Shown here piece after piece: positions 24,039 to 34,217 of a stretch of DNA of 64,000 nt. Location: contig NZ_JARJNR010000002.1 in assembly GCF_030143255.1 (NCBI RefSeq), positions 62,001 through 126,000 on the forward strand, written 5' to 3'. A program made the translations under genes and the position numbers. How positions within the stretch are numbered: the stretch's first letter is position 1; the number at the start of each line of letters is the position of its first letter. The notes beneath the pieces were generated by a model, which was given only the letters and a program-made list of their open reading frames with translations, made no database searches and was not told where the DNA came from. Source of the DNA: Frigidibacter sp. SD6-1 (lineage in GTDB: Bacteria; Pseudomonadota; Alphaproteobacteria; Rhodobacterales; Rhodobacteraceae).

Positions 24039-25262
24039 CTAGGCATCGTGCAAAAGCAGTTCCTTCAATGTCTCCACCGTCGCCAGGACGGCAGGCGCGG
24101 CGCCAAGCCCGGCCTCCACCAGCTTGCGGCCCTGCATGCAGTCCTTCGGCGAATTGATGCAGTCGAGGGCGATCACCGTACCGCGCCTGAGATAGACGAC
24201 GCTGAAGCGTCGCTCTTCCGGATTGCCGCGGATCACGGTTTCATCATGCCCGGCACTCAGCCCCACGGTTTGCAGCCGCAGATCGTACTGGTTGGACCAG
24301 AACCAGGGCGTTGCACGGTAAGGCACCGCGTTCCCGGCAATGGCCTTTGCGGCGACGGTCGCCTGATCATTGGCGTTTTGCAGCGACTCGATCCGCAGAC
24401 CCTGCCCGATGCGCATGCAGGCGCAGTCGCCGACGCAATAGACGTCGGGCAGGCTGGTGCGGCAAAACTCATCCACATCGACACCGTTCCCGCCCTCGGC
24501 GCCAGCGGCCAGCAGCGGCTGGACGGCCGGAATGATGCCGACCCCGACAATTGCCAGATCGGCAGGCAGGATCTCGCCCGTGTCCAGCACCAGGCCTTCC
24601 AGACGGCCTGCCCTGCCGGTGAAATGCGAAAGCCCCGTGCCCAGCTTGATGTGCACGCCATGCCGGCGATGCTCCGCTTCATAGAAGCGAGAGATGTATT
24701 CCCCCGCGACGCGCGCCAGCACGCGGTCCTTGGCCTCGACCAGCGTCACGTCCTTGCCAAGTTCGCGCAGTACCGCCGCCGCTTCCAGGCCGATATAGCC
24801 CCCTCCCACGACGACCGTCTTGCGGGCATATGGCAACGCCGCCATCAGCGCGTCGCAGTCGGCCTTGTTGCGGATATAGAAGATGCCCGACAGGTCGCTG
24901 CCGACGCAGGTCAGCCGGCGCGGCTCGCCGCCCGTCGCCCAGATCAGTCGGTCGTAGGAATAGATGGAGCTGTCAGCGGTCGCGACGGTCTTTCTCACCG
25001 CATCGACGGCTGTCACCCGCCGGTCCGGCAGAAGGTCGATACTGCGGCTTTCCCAGAAGTCGGTCGGCCGAAGCTGCATCCGTTCAAAGCTTTTCTTCCC
25101 GGCCAGGTATTCCTTCGACAGGGACGGCCGGTCGTACGGAACCTCCGGTTCCGCGCCGATCAGCGCAATCGACCCCGAATAGCCGGCATCGCGCAATGCG
25201 ACCGCGGATTGCGCGCCGCCATGGCCCGCACCGACGATGATGCAATCGTAATGACTAGGCAT
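24039..25262 (-). CDS. Ferredoxin reductase, FAD/NAD(P)H-dependent, of the P450 system
   Basis: This 407-residue pyridine nucleotide-disulfide-type reductase has GAGHGGAQSA as the FAD motif, PYDRPSLSKEYLAG, ATGGEPRRL, and GGGYIGLEAAAVLRELG with a following acidic residue (Glu in TLVEAKDR), which suggests NADH. GDCACMRI and ESLQNANDQATVAAKAI complete the fold. It resembles putidaredoxin reductase or ThcD. The start at 25262 (MPSHYDCIIVGAG) is preferred over the longer open frame. It links NADH to the neighbouring ferredoxin and P450. Confidence 0.94.
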   Translation of the reverse strand: MPSHYDCIIVGAGHGGAQSAVALRDAGYSGSIALIGAEPEVPYDRPSLSKEYLAGKKSFERMQLRPTDFWESRSIDLLPDRRVTAVDAVRKTVATADSSIYSYDRLIWATGGEPRRLTCVGSDLSGIFYIRNKADCDALMAALPYARKTVVVGGGYIGLEAAAVLRELGKDVTLVEAKDRVLARVAGEYISRFYEAEHRRHGVHIKLGTGLSHFTGRAGRLEGLVLDTGEILPADLAIVGVGIIPAVQPLLAAGAEGGNGVDVDEFCRTSLPDVYCVGDCACMRIGQGLRIESLQNANDQATVAAKAIAGNAVPYRATPWFWSNQYDLRLQTVGLSAGHDETVIRGNPEERRFSVVYLRRGTVIALDCINSPKDCMQGRKLVEAGLGAAPAVLATVETLKELLLHDA

Positions 25263-25322
25263 CGCAAAAGACCCGCTGCGGCGCCGTCGTGCAACGGCCG
25301 GAACGACAGACAATCGAAGGCA

Positions 25323-26507
25323 TCACGCATCCCATTTTGCCGGCAGAACGCTGACCCCGCGGAAGCGCCAGCCCTTGCCCTGAACTTCCTTGTCGGGGTC
25401 GAGGCGGAGATTCGGCAGCTGCCTGAAGGTTTCTTCCAGCGCGATTTCGCCCATCGCCCGCGACAGGAAGTGGCCCGAACAGAAATGCGGGCGGAAGCCG
25501 AAGCTGACATGCTGCTTCTTCTTGCGGAACATGTCGAACCGATCGGCGTTCTCGAACCGGCTTTCGTCCCGGTTCGCCGACCCCATGACTATGGCGACGG
25601 ACGACCCGGCCGGGATCTTCACGCCCGCAAGCTCGAAATCCTCTCGGGAGACGCGCGGCGTGACGCCGATGGGGGCAATCCAGCGCAGGCCTTCATCGAA
25701 GGCGGTCAGCGCATGTTCGGACGGATTGTCCGCCATGGCCTTTGCCTGGTCGGGGCTGGACAGCAGACCCGCGCAGGCATTTGCCGCTGCATGCCCCGGC
25801 TCTTGCAGGCCGCCCAGAATGATGACGCGCATCGTCGGCGCGATCTCTTGCAGGGTACGGACCTTACCCTCCGGCATTCCGCCGAACATGACATGGCTCA
25901 TCAGCGTATTGTTCGGCTTTTCCAGCGCCGCGTCGTAAAGCTTCGCCAATTGCGTGTTGATGTCTTCCAGCGCCGCGTCCATCCGGTCCCACACGGCCTG
26001 ATCGTTCGAGGCGTTGTGCAGGCCAAGCGCCATGGCGTGAAACCATTCGACCAGGTTTTCGTTGGTCGTTTCGGTCAGGCCGATCACATCGCCGATACAG
26101 CGAACCGAGATCGGCTCGAACAGCTCTGCCGTAAGATTGGCTTCGCCGCGTTCCCTGATCGTGTCGATAAAGCGCTGGACGACCGGGCGTGTCAGCTTGT
26201 CCACATAGGACCGCACCCGTTCCGGCGTCAGGTTCGCGTCGATCCCCTCGCGCAGGCAGGTGTGTTCCTCCCCCGACATGCTCAGAACATTGGGCAGGCC
26301 CATGACGCGCGCTTCCGGACGATTGGGCGACGCGGAGGGCCCGAATATCTTGTCTTTCGAACCGACGGTCCGGCAGTCGTCGAACCGGGTTACCAGATAT
26401 TCCTTGGTGTCCTCGAAATAGGCGACCGGATCATCCCTGCGCAGCCGCGCATAGACGGGAAACGGATCGTCATAAAGGTTTGCGTCGGTCAGCGCGTCGT
26501 TTGCCAT
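25323..26507 (-). CDS. Cytochrome P450 with atypical I-helix
   Basis: This 394-residue soluble bacterial P450 has the heme-binding loop FGFRPHFCSGHFLSR, the ExxR motif EGLRWIAP, and the meander segment ENADRFDMFRKK. The I-helix reads ILGGLQEPGHAA where most P450s have AGxD/ET: the acid is kept but the oxygen-activating threonine is replaced by proline. This alters proton delivery, and such P450s may depend on substrate-assisted catalysis. With the reductase and ferredoxin it forms a class I system, divergent from a LysR regulator. The substrate is unknown; O-demethylation or hydroxylation of the pathway aromatic is conceivable. Confidence 0.95.
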   Translation of the reverse strand: MANDALTDANLYDDPFPVYARLRRDDPVAYFEDTKEYLVTRFDDCRTVGSKDKIFGPSASPNRPEARVMGLPNVLSMSGEEHTCLREGIDANLTPERVRSYVDKLTRPVVQRFIDTIRERGEANLTAELFEPISVRCIGDVIGLTETTNENLVEWFHAMALGLHNASNDQAVWDRMDAALEDINTQLAKLYDAALEKPNNTLMSHVMFGGMPEGKVRTLQEIAPTMRVIILGGLQEPGHAAANACAGLLSSPDQAKAMADNPSEHALTAFDEGLRWIAPIGVTPRVSREDFELAGVKIPAGSSVAIVMGSANRDESRFENADRFDMFRKKKQHVSFGFRPHFCSGHFLSRAMGEIALEETFRQLPNLRLDPDKEVQGKGWRFRGVSVLPAKWDA

Positions 26508-26581
26508 GTCTTCCTCCCCTCGCCCTTCCCATGCAACGGTTTCGTGGGCATGACGCTAGCCTTGGCGGCGAAGAGTTATAA

Positions 26582-26624
26582 GTCAATTGACAAGATTTGC
26601 GGCAAAACATAACTTTATGGTTAT
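26582..26624. promoter_or_regulatory. Divergent P450/LysR promoter with two dyads
   Basis: The palindrome GTCAATTGAC occupies 26582-26591, and ATAAC-N6-GTTAT occupies 26609-26624. Both are AT-rich within the 149-base gap between the divergent P450 and LysR genes. One or both are likely LysR sites, since the family typically uses such interrupted dyads in divergent promoters. Confidence 0.5.
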
Positions 26625-26656
26625 ATCCATACCCGTTCGTTCCGCGGCAGGAGACC

Positions 26657-27631
26657 ATGGAAGACATCGAGAAATTCTTCCGGCACGGCCTGAACATCCG
26701 GCACCTGAGGCTTCTGGTGGCGCTGGACGATCATCGCAGCGTGCGGCGGGTGTCGGCCTACCTCAACATCTCGCAGCCGGCAGTGTCGAAAACCCTCGCC
26801 AGTCTTGAGACCGGGCTGGGCGTATTGCTCTTTCATCGGCGGAACACCGGAATTGAACCGACCATGACCGGAGCAGCGCTGATCCGCAATGCGCGCAAGG
26901 TCCTGTCCCAGCTTTACGACGCGCAAAGCGAATTGCTCGACATCAATCAAAACCGCGTCGGCCGGCTTTCGCTTGGCATTCTGCCAGTGGCGGCGGTGCT
27001 TCTGGTGCCAAGGCTCGTCAGCCGGATCGAGGAAATCGCATCCTCGGCAACGATCAAGATAACCGAGGGCACGATGGCCACGCTTCTTCCCGCCTTGCGG
27101 GCAGGCGACATCGATCTGGCAATCGGCCTTCTGCCTTACGGACCGCTTGCCGCCGAATTCGACAGTGAGCTTTTGATCGAGGATCCGATGGTTGCGGCCA
27201 CACGTCAGGGCCATCCGCTGACCCGAGAGGCCAGTCCGACCTGGGAAGACCTCGCACAGTTCCCGATGGTCCTGCCGCCGGGCAGCGCCAACACCCGCCT
27301 TCCCATCGATTCCATACTGGCCGCGCATCGCCTGACGCCATCTGCGCGTCGCGTCGAAACCGTGTCGACCATGGCAAGTGTGGGAACATTGCAGTTCACC
27401 GATTCCGTGGCCTTCATTGCTCAGTCGCTTGCACGGCATTTCGCCGATCTGGGAGTGGCGTCGATCCTGCCGCTTGAGATTCCCGATGTGACAATCCGCA
27501 TCGGCATGATCTGGCTGAAGGCGCAACGCTTCACCGAAGCCCACGCCATAGCGCAGAGGCTGCTGCGGGAGATTGCGTCAGACATGGACCGGAACCGACC
27601 GGCCGGATCGGCAACCCGAAGCGCCGGTTGA
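26657..27631 (+). CDS. LysR-family transcriptional regulator
   Basis: This 324-residue regulator has an N-terminal winged helix (LNIRHLRLLVALDDHRSVRRVS, YLNISQPAVSKTLASLETGLG) and a LysR substrate domain with GRLSLGILPVAAVLLV and ALRAGDIDLAIGLLPYGPL. That pattern is close to GbpR/CbbR-like and PcaQ-like regulators. The ATG at 26657 follows GGCAGGAG. It is divergent from the P450 operon and probably activates it in response to an aromatic or carboxylic effector. The C-terminus has a short basic tail (DMDRNRPAGSATRSAG). Confidence 0.93.
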   Translation: MEDIEKFFRHGLNIRHLRLLVALDDHRSVRRVSAYLNISQPAVSKTLASLETGLGVLLFHRRNTGIEPTMTGAALIRNARKVLSQLYDAQSELLDINQNRVGRLSLGILPVAAVLLVPRLVSRIEEIASSATIKITEGTMATLLPALRAGDIDLAIGLLPYGPLAAEFDSELLIEDPMVAATRQGHPLTREASPTWEDLAQFPMVLPPGSANTRLPIDSILAAHRLTPSARRVETVSTMASVGTLQFTDSVAFIAQSLARHFADLGVASILPLEIPDVTIRIGMIWLKAQRFTEAHAIAQRLLREIASDMDRNRPAGSATRSAG

Positions 27632-27701
27632 CCGACCTCCTGTCGCGAACCCGCCCAACGGGTCATCTGCAATCCAACACCATCGGCCCTGGCCCGACGT
27701 A

Positions 27702-27722
27702 CCGGCACAGTGGGTGTGCCGG
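27702..27722. terminator. Eight-base perfect hairpin between LysR gene and tRNA-Ser
   Basis: CCGGCACA (27702-27709) pairs with TGTGCCGG (27715-27722) around GTGGG. It lies downstream of the rightward LysR gene and of the leftward tRNA, so it may terminate both. No T-run is present. Confidence 0.5.
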
Positions 27723-27750
27723 AAAATCATTCAGTATCAATTCACTATTG

Positions 27751-27840
27751 TGGCGGAGTGGAAGGGATTCGAACCCTCGAGACGGTTTCCCGCCTGCACC
27801 CTTAGCAGGGGTGTGCCTTCGACCACTCGGCCACCACTCC
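27751..27840 (-). tRNA. tRNA-Ser (anticodon GCT)
   Basis: On the minus strand the acceptor stem GGAGTGG pairs with CCACTCC; the discriminator G is followed by an encoded CCA. The anticodon stem CACCC/GGGTG encloses the loop CTGCTAA, giving anticodon GCT for AGC/AGU serine codons. A long variable arm (roughly CAGGCGGGAAACCGTCTCG) and the T loop GGTTCGAATCC are intact. The length of 90 including CCA fits serine tRNAs. serS lies 2.3 kb away. Confidence 0.97.
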
Positions 27841-27995
27841 GCTGACCCGTTTAGCGGGCCGGTTCGGGCGGGGCAAGAGGCAAGCGCCTCATCATCGCAA
27901 TATGAGTGGCCAGAGGCGCCGTTGAGGAAAGGTCCGCCCCTGGACCGGGCTTCCCGAGCCGGGGGCGGGGAAGGTGCATTGTGGCGATCCGCCCG

Positions 27996-29903
27996 TCAGC
28001 CTACCGGGATATCCTCGGGATAGGCCATGACATTTCCGGCATGCAGGAGCGAGAGATCGACGCCCGCGAGCAATATCGACGCGCCGCTGGCGTAGGTCAG
28101 CACCGCCCCTTCGCTCGACTGGCTCAGATCGGCGAGCGGGTCGTAGGTCTCGGTGTAGGGGTTGTAGCCGATGATCAGCCGGTCGGCGAGCGGGTCGAAA
28201 TCCTCGATCCGGTCCTGGCCGCCGTCGGCGCCCCAGCTGGCGCCATGGCGGCTGGCGAAATAGACGTCGGCCCCCTCGCCGAGGAAGATGAGGTCATCGC
28301 CGAGCATACCGGTGACGACATCGTCGCCGGTACCTGCGTAGACGGTGTCATTGGCGTCCGAGCCGCTGATCGTATCCGCACCCTCGCCCGCCTCGACCAG
28401 CGTCAGATCGGTGCGGGCGGCAACGATATAGTCGCCGAAGGCGCTGCCGCGCAGCGCCTCGACCCCTTGCAGGGTCTGGGTGTCGGCGACCACAGCGGTA
28501 TCGCGGGCGCCATATCCGGCCTCCATGATCTGGACCTGCACCTCGCCGTTCTGCTCGTAGAGGAGCAGACCGCCCGTCGCGGCGGCATAGTCGATCAGGT
28601 CGGAACCCGCCCCGCCGTCGACCCGGTCATCGCCCGCGCTCGCGACGATCGTATCGTTGCCAGCGAGCGCGAAGATCAGATCGTCGGCGCCGGTGCCGAA
28701 CAGCAGATCGTCGGCGCCGGTCCCCGAAATATCGCCGCCGACGAGGCTGACCGTCACTGCGGCGCTGTTGTCGGCCATGTCGAGGTCGGGATAGGCGGGC
28801 GTGGTTCCGGTCGCAGGACCGACGACAGCAACCACCTGCCAGTCGCCGACGGCGACCGTTGCCGGTATGGCAAGATAATGACGCAGGTTCGCGGTCTGGC
28901 CTGAGCCGAGCGTCAGGTCGATACTCTCGACCAGGATCATCGCCGACGGCGCCGACGGATCGCCCTGACGAAGATAGAAGCTCACGCTCGCCGCGCCGCT
29001 GCCCACATTGCCTTCGTTCGCGATCGTTACATCGACCGCGACGGTGGCGCCGCCGTTGCGGTCGAAATCCGAGCCATAGGCATCGACCGAGAGAGAGCTG
29101 ATGGCGAGGTCGAAGACCGGCGCCTCGACCGAAAAGGCCGCCCAGACGGTCGCATTGTCGGTTTCGCTGGTCTCGGCGAGGGTCTGGGCGGGGTCGACGA
29201 CGCCCCGGACAAGATAATCGCCCGGCGCAAGGCTAAGGCCCGCGAGGTCGAAGCTGCGGGTGAGGCTTGCACCGGCGGCAAGGCCCTCGATATCGGCCAG
29301 CGGAACCGTCGCGACCAGCGCACCGTCGCCCGCCCGCATGATTTCGAGCACAAGCCCGGCGCTGGCCGACGTTTCGCCGTCCGACAGGACCGAGATGTTG
29401 ACGACACCGCTCTCGCCCGGGGCAAGTGAACTGTCGGACAGGCTAATCGAACCCGCTGCCAGGTTCGGGACCGGAACATAAGTCAGTTGCGCAAAATCGA
29501 GCGTGCCATCGGCGAAAGTGAAATATTCGACGTTGGTCAGGACCGTCGTTCCATTGACGCCGGTCAGGCGGACGGTTGTCGCGTCGATCTGCTCGACCGA
29601 CCAGTCGCCTTGCGACCCGGCCAGAATTGCCGTGTCGGTGCCCGCTCCGCCATCGACCGTGTCATTGCCGGTGCCCGCGTCCAGCCGGTCGTCGCCTGCA
29701 TCGCCGAACAGCCGGTCATCGCCCGAACCGCCGAAGAGCTGGTCGTTGCCGTCACCGCCATAAAGCGTGTCGTTGCCCGCAAGGCCGGACAGCGTGTCGT
29801 TGCCGCCAAGGCCCGAGATCAGATCGGCGCTGCTGCCACCCGTCAACAGGTTGTTCTTGAAGTTGCCTGTCAACCCGCCGCCGGGTTTGCCGTTTGATGC
29901 CAT
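27996..29903 (-). CDS. Secreted RTX calcium-binding protein with CARDB domains
   Basis: This 635-residue protein has no classical signal peptide. It opens with RTX nonapeptide repeats at residues ~30-100 (GGNDTL, GGDGNDQLFGG, GDDRLFGDAGDDRLD). Two CARDB-like immunoglobulin domains follow at ~150-260 and ~270-385. A second RTX block runs through the C-terminal third (GTGADDLLFG, GNDTIVASAGDDRVDGG, GTGDDVVTGMLGDDLIFLG) before a hydrophobic C-terminus. Type I secretion is expected from the RTX repeats, but no secretion ATPase lies in the window. The ATG at 29903 follows GAGGAG; the frame upstream is antisense to serS and not coding. Probable adhesin or surface protein. Confidence 0.9.
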   Translation of the reverse strand: MASNGKPGGGLTGNFKNNLLTGGSSADLISGLGGNDTLSGLAGNDTLYGGDGNDQLFGGSGDDRLFGDAGDDRLDAGTGNDTVDGGAGTDTAILAGSQGDWSVEQIDATTVRLTGVNGTTVLTNVEYFTFADGTLDFAQLTYVPVPNLAAGSISLSDSSLAPGESGVVNISVLSDGETSASAGLVLEIMRAGDGALVATVPLADIEGLAAGASLTRSFDLAGLSLAPGDYLVRGVVDPAQTLAETSETDNATVWAAFSVEAPVFDLAISSLSVDAYGSDFDRNGGATVAVDVTIANEGNVGSGAASVSFYLRQGDPSAPSAMILVESIDLTLGSGQTANLRHYLAIPATVAVGDWQVVAVVGPATGTTPAYPDLDMADNSAAVTVSLVGGDISGTGADDLLFGTGADDLIFALAGNDTIVASAGDDRVDGGAGSDLIDYAAATGGLLLYEQNGEVQVQIMEAGYGARDTAVVADTQTLQGVEALRGSAFGDYIVAARTDLTLVEAGEGADTISGSDANDTVYAGTGDDVVTGMLGDDLIFLGEGADVYFASRHGASWGADGGQDRIEDFDPLADRLIIGYNPYTETYDPLADLSQSSEGAVLTYASGASILLAGVDLSLLHAGNVMAYPEDIPVG

Positions 29904-30170
29904 GTTCTTCTCCTCACTCTGGAAGCGTGAAGATAGAGATCTCACGAACAAAAACAACCGGACATTGTTAATTAATTCGTTTCCAATCAGATGGTTATCC
30001 GTTTTCGCCGTGACAGCCTGACGCGAAGCCACCCGATCGCGGAAGGGCCTTGCCTCAACGAAGGTTCGAAGGTCATCATGTCCGCGACCGCCCGGACTGG
30101 GCGTCTTTTTGGCGGTTTTCAACCGGGCCGCCATCGGGCATATATCGGGCCGCAATCGACAGGTGATCCC

Positions 30171-31466
30171 ATGCACGACATCCGCGCCATCCGCGACAAT
30201 CCCGCCGAGTTCGACCGCCGCCTGACGCGGCGCCCGGGGTCGCAGGCGATGTCGCAAGCGATCCTCGCGATCGACGAGGCGCGGCGGGCGCAAATCCTCG
30301 CAGCCGAAACCGCACAGGCGGCGCAGAACGCGGCGTCCAAGGATGTGGGCGCGGCCAAGGCGCGGGGCGATGACGCAGAGTTCGAGCGGCTGCGCGCGCT
30401 TGTCGCCGACAAGAAGGCCGAGATCGCGCGACTGGGCGAAGAGGCGGGCGCCAAGGACGAGGAACTTCGCCAGCTTCTGCTGACCATTCCCAACCTGCCG
30501 CTGGACGAGGTCCCCGACGGCAAGGACGAGCAGGACAACAGGGAAATCCGCCGCTGGGGTACGCCCGGCAGCTTCGCCTTTCAGCCGCGCGAACATTTCG
30601 ACATTGCGGGCGTGAAGGCCGGGATGGATTTCGAGACAGCCGCCAAGCTTTCCGGCAGCCGCTTCGTCGTCCTGAAGGGCGCGGTCGCGCGTCTCCACCG
30701 GGCGCTCGCGCAGTTCATGCTCGACCTGCACACGACCGAACATGGCCTGACCGAGACGATGACCCCGGTCCTCGTCAAGGAAGAGGCGATGTATGGCACC
30801 AACCAGCTGCCGAAATTCGCCGAGGACAGCTATCAGACGACCAACGGCTGGTGGCTGATCCCGACGTCGGAAGTCACGCTGACCAACACGGTGGCGGGCG
30901 ATATCCTTGACGAGGCGGTGCTGCCGATCCGGATGACCTCGCACACCCAGTGCTTCCGGTCGGAGGCAGGCAGCGCGGGCAAGGATACGGCCGGCATGCT
31001 GCGCCAGCACCAGTTCGAGAAGGTCGAGATGGTGTCGATCACCACGCCCGACACCTCGCTCGCCGAACATGAGCGGATGACGAAATGCGCCGAAGCGGTG
31101 CTCGAACGGCTGGGCCTGCCCTACCGCACCATCGTCCTTTGCGCCGGCGACATGGGGTTTGGCGCGCAGAAGACCCATGATCTGGAGGTTTGGCTGCCTG
31201 GCCAGAACTGCTACCGCGAGATTTCCTCCGTTTCGGTCTGCGGCGATTTCCAGGCGCGGCGGATGAATGCGCGCTTCCGGCCGCAGGGCGGCGGCAAGCC
31301 GGAGTTCGTCCATACCCTGAACGGCTCGGGCCTTGCCGTCGGGCGCTGCCTGATCGCGGTTCTGGAAAACGGCCAGACCGAGGATGGCGGCGTGGTGCTG
31401 CCGCAGGCGCTGTCACCCTGGCTGGGCGGCAAGACACGGCTTACACCCGATGGACAGCTTGTCTGA
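30171..31466 (+). CDS. serS: Seryl-tRNA synthetase
   Basis: This 431-residue enzyme charges tRNA-Ser. The N-terminal coiled-coil arm spans ~30-105 ([16 protein letters not shown]), followed by the class II core: motif 2 region [30 protein letters not shown] and motif 3 ...[18 protein letters not shown]. The start at 30171 gives the canonical [11 protein letters not shown]; the longer upstream frame has no family resemblance. It is divergent from the RTX gene. The serine tRNA gene is nearby. Confidence 0.98.
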   Translation: MHDIRAIRDNPAEFDRRLTRRPGSQAMSQAILAIDEARRAQILAAETAQAAQNAASKDVGAAKARGDDAEFERLRALVADKKAEIARLGEEAGAKDEELRQLLLTIPNLPLDEVPDGKDEQDNREIRRWGTPGSFAFQPREHFDIAGVKAGMDFETAAKLSGSRFVVLKGAVARLHRALAQFMLDLHTTEHGLTETMTPVLVKEEAMYGTNQLPKFAEDSYQTTNGWWLIPTSEVTLTNTVAGDILDEAVLPIRMTSHTQCFRSEAGSAGKDTAGMLRQHQFEKVEMVSITTPDTSLAEHERMTKCAEAVLERLGLPYRTIVLCAGDMGFGAQKTHDLEVWLPGQNCYREISSVSVCGDFQARRMNARFRPQGGGKPEFVHTLNGSGLAVGRCLIAVLENGQTEDGGVVLPQALSPWLGGKTRLTPDGQLV

Positions 31467-31671
31467 GCCTGCGCGCGACTGCCGCTTGACCGGGAGCATC
31501 TTCCGTCGGACAGTTCCGTCGGCTCGGTCTTCTTGGGGAAAATGGTGGTGACGGGTTGCAACATGATCGGAGCTGCGATCACGGCGAGCGCGCCGGACGC
31601 CGCGCGCAGACACACTGCGCGTCCGTTCGGGCGATGCGATCGGCAGGCGTGCGCGTGATGAAAGACAACTG

Positions 31672-32700
31672 ATGCAGTCAATGCTTCCCGACCGGAGCTT
31701 CCGGACATGGCCGATCGCGGCGCCCCGCACCCTGATCGCCACCTGCATGAAGGACGAAGGCCCCTTCATCCTCGAGTGGCTCGCCTGGCATAAGTCCATC
31801 GGCGTGACCGATTTCGTCGTCTTCACCAACGATTGCACTGACGGCACCGACCGGCTGCTGGACCGGCTGCATGACATGGGCGAACTGCTCCATCTGCCCA
31901 ACCCGGCCGTGTCCACCGGCGAAACCGCCTTCCAGCCGACCGCGCTGAACTATGCCCATCATCTGAAGCAAATGCGCGAGGCGGATTTCTTCATCTCGAT
32001 GGATGTCGACGAGTTTCTGAACATCCGCGTCGGCGAAGGATGGCTGGCCGATCTCTTCGCTGCGGTCGGTGCGTTCGACGCGCTATCGGTCTCCGAAGTC
32101 AATCACGGCGCCAACGGCCAGAAAGGCTATGAGCGCGGCTGGCTTCTCGATCTCTTCCCGATGCATCAGACAATGCGCCCGGGCAAGATGAAGTCGCGCC
32201 GCGGGGTCAAGAGCATCGTGCGATTGTCGGACAAGGTCGAACGGCTGCGCAATCACCGCCCCGACATGTTCACCGATCGAGGGCCGCTGCGCTGGCTTGA
32301 CGGATCGGGGCGCGACCAGAAGACGCTGCCCGCGGACCGAAGCGAGAACGGCCTTGATTGCCGCGGTACCTATGATCTGGTGCGGCTGGAGCATTTTGCG
32401 CTGCGTTCGCTGAACAGCTATCTTGCCAAGATGTACCGGGGCGACGTGGTGGTGGCAAAGAAGCAGGTTTCGCGCACCTACTGGCGTGTCCGCAACAAGA
32501 ACGAGGAAGCGTCAGGCGATTATGGCGCACGCCTCAGCCGCGCCAAGACCTATCACCGCGACCGCTACGAAAGCGACGCGGGCCTGATGGCCCTGCATGA
32601 GGCCTGCTGCAATGCCCATGCAGCGCGGATCGAGGAGCTTCTGCAGAAGAACGAGTTCATCGAGCGCCGCGACTGGATCCTGGCCGAGGCCTGGCCCTAA
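31672..32700 (+). CDS. Glycosyltransferase family 2-like protein
   Basis: This 342-residue protein has [25 protein letters not shown] and [10 protein letters not shown], the DxD-containing nucleotide-sugar site of the GT2/GT92-like family common in Rhodobacteraceae. Such enzymes are often linked with capsule or exopolysaccharide assembly, although no polysaccharide genes are adjacent here. A ribosome-binding site is weak (GAAAGACAACTG). It converges on der, and the two coding ends overlap by four bases. The acceptor and sugar are unknown. Confidence 0.85.
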   Translation: MQSMLPDRSFRTWPIAAPRTLIATCMKDEGPFILEWLAWHKSIGVTDFVVFTNDCTDGTDRLLDRLHDMGELLHLPNPAVSTGETAFQPTALNYAHHLKQMREADFFISMDVDEFLNIRVGEGWLADLFAAVGAFDALSVSEVNHGANGQKGYERGWLLDLFPMHQTMRPGKMKSRRGVKSIVRLSDKVERLRNHRPDMFTDRGPLRWLDGSGRDQKTLPADRSENGLDCRGTYDLVRLEHFALRSLNSYLAKMYRGDVVVAKKQVSRTYWRVRNKNEEASGDYGARLSRAKTYHRDRYESDAGLMALHEACCNAHAARIEELLQKNEFIERRDWILAEAWP

Positions 32701-34172
32701 CCCTTGCGGTAATCGGGGCGGTTCGTGCCTTCCTTGTGTTTCCGCAGCCGCGAGGGCGTGTGGAACTTCTTGTTCTTGTAGGGATTCTTGTCGCCCTGAT
32801 CGCGGAAGGTCAGCCGGATCGGCGTGCCCGGCATGTCGAAATCGGTGCGCAAGCCATTCACCAGATAACGTGAATAGCTTTCCGGCAGGTCCTCGGCATG
32901 GTTGGTCATCACCACGAAGGCCGGGGGCCGTGTCTTCACCTGCGTCATGTAGCGCAGCTTGATCCGCTTGCCGCCCGGCGCGGGCGGCGGGTGCGCCTCG
33001 GTCATGGCGCCCAGCCACTGGTTCAGCTTCGCGGTCGAGATGCGGCGGTTCCAGACGTCATAGGCCTTCAGGATCGCCGCATGCAGCCGGTCGAGCCCCT
33101 TGCCGGTCTTGGCCGAGACGGTGACGAGCGGGGCGCCCCGAAGCTGCGGCAGAAGCCGTTCGAACGCCTCGCGCAGTTCCTTCAGCTTCTCGGTCTTGTC
33201 GTCCTCGAGGTCCCACTTGTTGGCAGCGACCACCACGGCGCGACCCTCCGTCTCGGCGAAGTCGGCGATGCGCAGGTCCTGCTGCTCGAACGGGATGCCG
33301 ACGTCGAGAAGCACCACGACAACCTCGGCGAAGCGCACGGCGCGCAGCCCGTCAGAGACCGAAAGCTTTTCCAGCTTCTCCGTCACCCGCGCCTTCTTCC
33401 GCATACCTGCCGTATCGAAGATCCTGACCGGCGTGCCCATGAAGCTCGACTTGACCGAGATCGCATCGCGGGTGATCCCGGCCTCGGGCCCGGTCAGAAG
33501 CCGGTCCTCGCCGATGATCTTGTTGATCAGCGTCGATTTCCCGGCGTTCGGCCGACCGATCACCGCGATCTGCAGCGGTTTCGCCTCGGTCGGCATCCGG
33601 ACGGGCGCGTCCTCGCCTTCGTCCTCGGCAATATCGACATCCACCTCCGGCGCATCCGCTGCGGCGCGTTCGGCGAAGGCGTCGGCATGGGGTCGCAGGA
33701 TATGGTAAAGCTCGTCCATCCCCTCGCCATGCTCGGCAGAGAGGCGGACAGGTTCGCCAAGCCCCAGCTCCCAGGCCTCGATCACGCCCGCATCCGCCGC
33801 GCGGCCCTCGGCCTTGTTGGCGGCGAGGATGACATGGGCATTCTTCTTGCGCAGGATATCGGCAAAGACCCGGTCGGTCGCGGTGATGCCTGCACGGGAG
33901 TCGACGAGGAAAAGGCAGATGTCCGCCATCTCGACCGCGCGCTCGGTCAGACGCCGCATCCGGCCCTGCAGGCTGTCGTCGGTCACATCCTCAAGCCCCG
34001 CGCTGTCGATCACGGTAAAGCGCAGATCGCCCAGCCGCGCCTCGCCCTCGCGCAGGTCGCGCGTCACGCCCGGCGTGTCATCGACCAGCGCGAGCTTCTT
34101 ACCAACCAGCCGGTTGAACAGGGTGGATTTGCCGACATTGGGCCGGCCGACGATGGCAAGCGTGAAACTCAT
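32697..34172 (-). CDS. der: Ribosome-biogenesis GTPase Der
   Basis: This 491-residue protein has two tandem GTPase domains, [17 protein letters not shown] near residues 8-40 and [18 protein letters not shown] near residues 210-240, and a C-terminal KH-like domain ending in a basic tail. It is needed for 50S subunit maturation. It sits downstream of bamB and the yfgM-like gene on the same strand, the arrangement known from E. coli (yfgM-bamB-der). The length is normal. Confidence 0.98.
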   Translation of the reverse strand: MSFTLAIVGRPNVGKSTLFNRLVGKKLALVDDTPGVTRDLREGEARLGDLRFTVIDSAGLEDVTDDSLQGRMRRLTERAVEMADICLFLVDSRAGITATDRVFADILRKKNAHVILAANKAEGRAADAGVIEAWELGLGEPVRLSAEHGEGMDELYHILRPHADAFAERAAADAPEVDVDIAEDEGEDAPVRMPTEAKPLQIAVIGRPNAGKSTLINKIIGEDRLLTGPEAGITRDAISVKSSFMGTPVRIFDTAGMRKKARVTEKLEKLSVSDGLRAVRFAEVVVVLLDVGIPFEQQDLRIADFAETEGRAVVVAANKWDLEDDKTEKLKELREAFERLLPQLRGAPLVTVSAKTGKGLDRLHAAILKAYDVWNRRISTAKLNQWLGAMTEAHPPPAPGGKRIKLRYMTQVKTRPPAFVVMTNHAEDLPESYSRYLVNGLRTDFDMPGTPIRLTFRDQGDKNPYKNKKFHTPSRLRKHKEGTNRPDYRKG

Positions 34173-34217
34173 GGCGCGTTCTTTCTTCGGAAGGCGCCCC
34201 CATACACGGCTTTCTTC

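Noticed and set aside
23967-26612. 881-codon rightward open frame
   Set aside because: It spans the ends of three convincing leftward genes (ferredoxin, reductase, P450) and has no domain of its own.
29904-31313. Upstream extension of the RTX frame across serS
   Set aside because: The open frame continues opposite serS, but the RTX protein has a good ATG and ribosome-binding site at 29903 and the extension has no resemblance to any domain.
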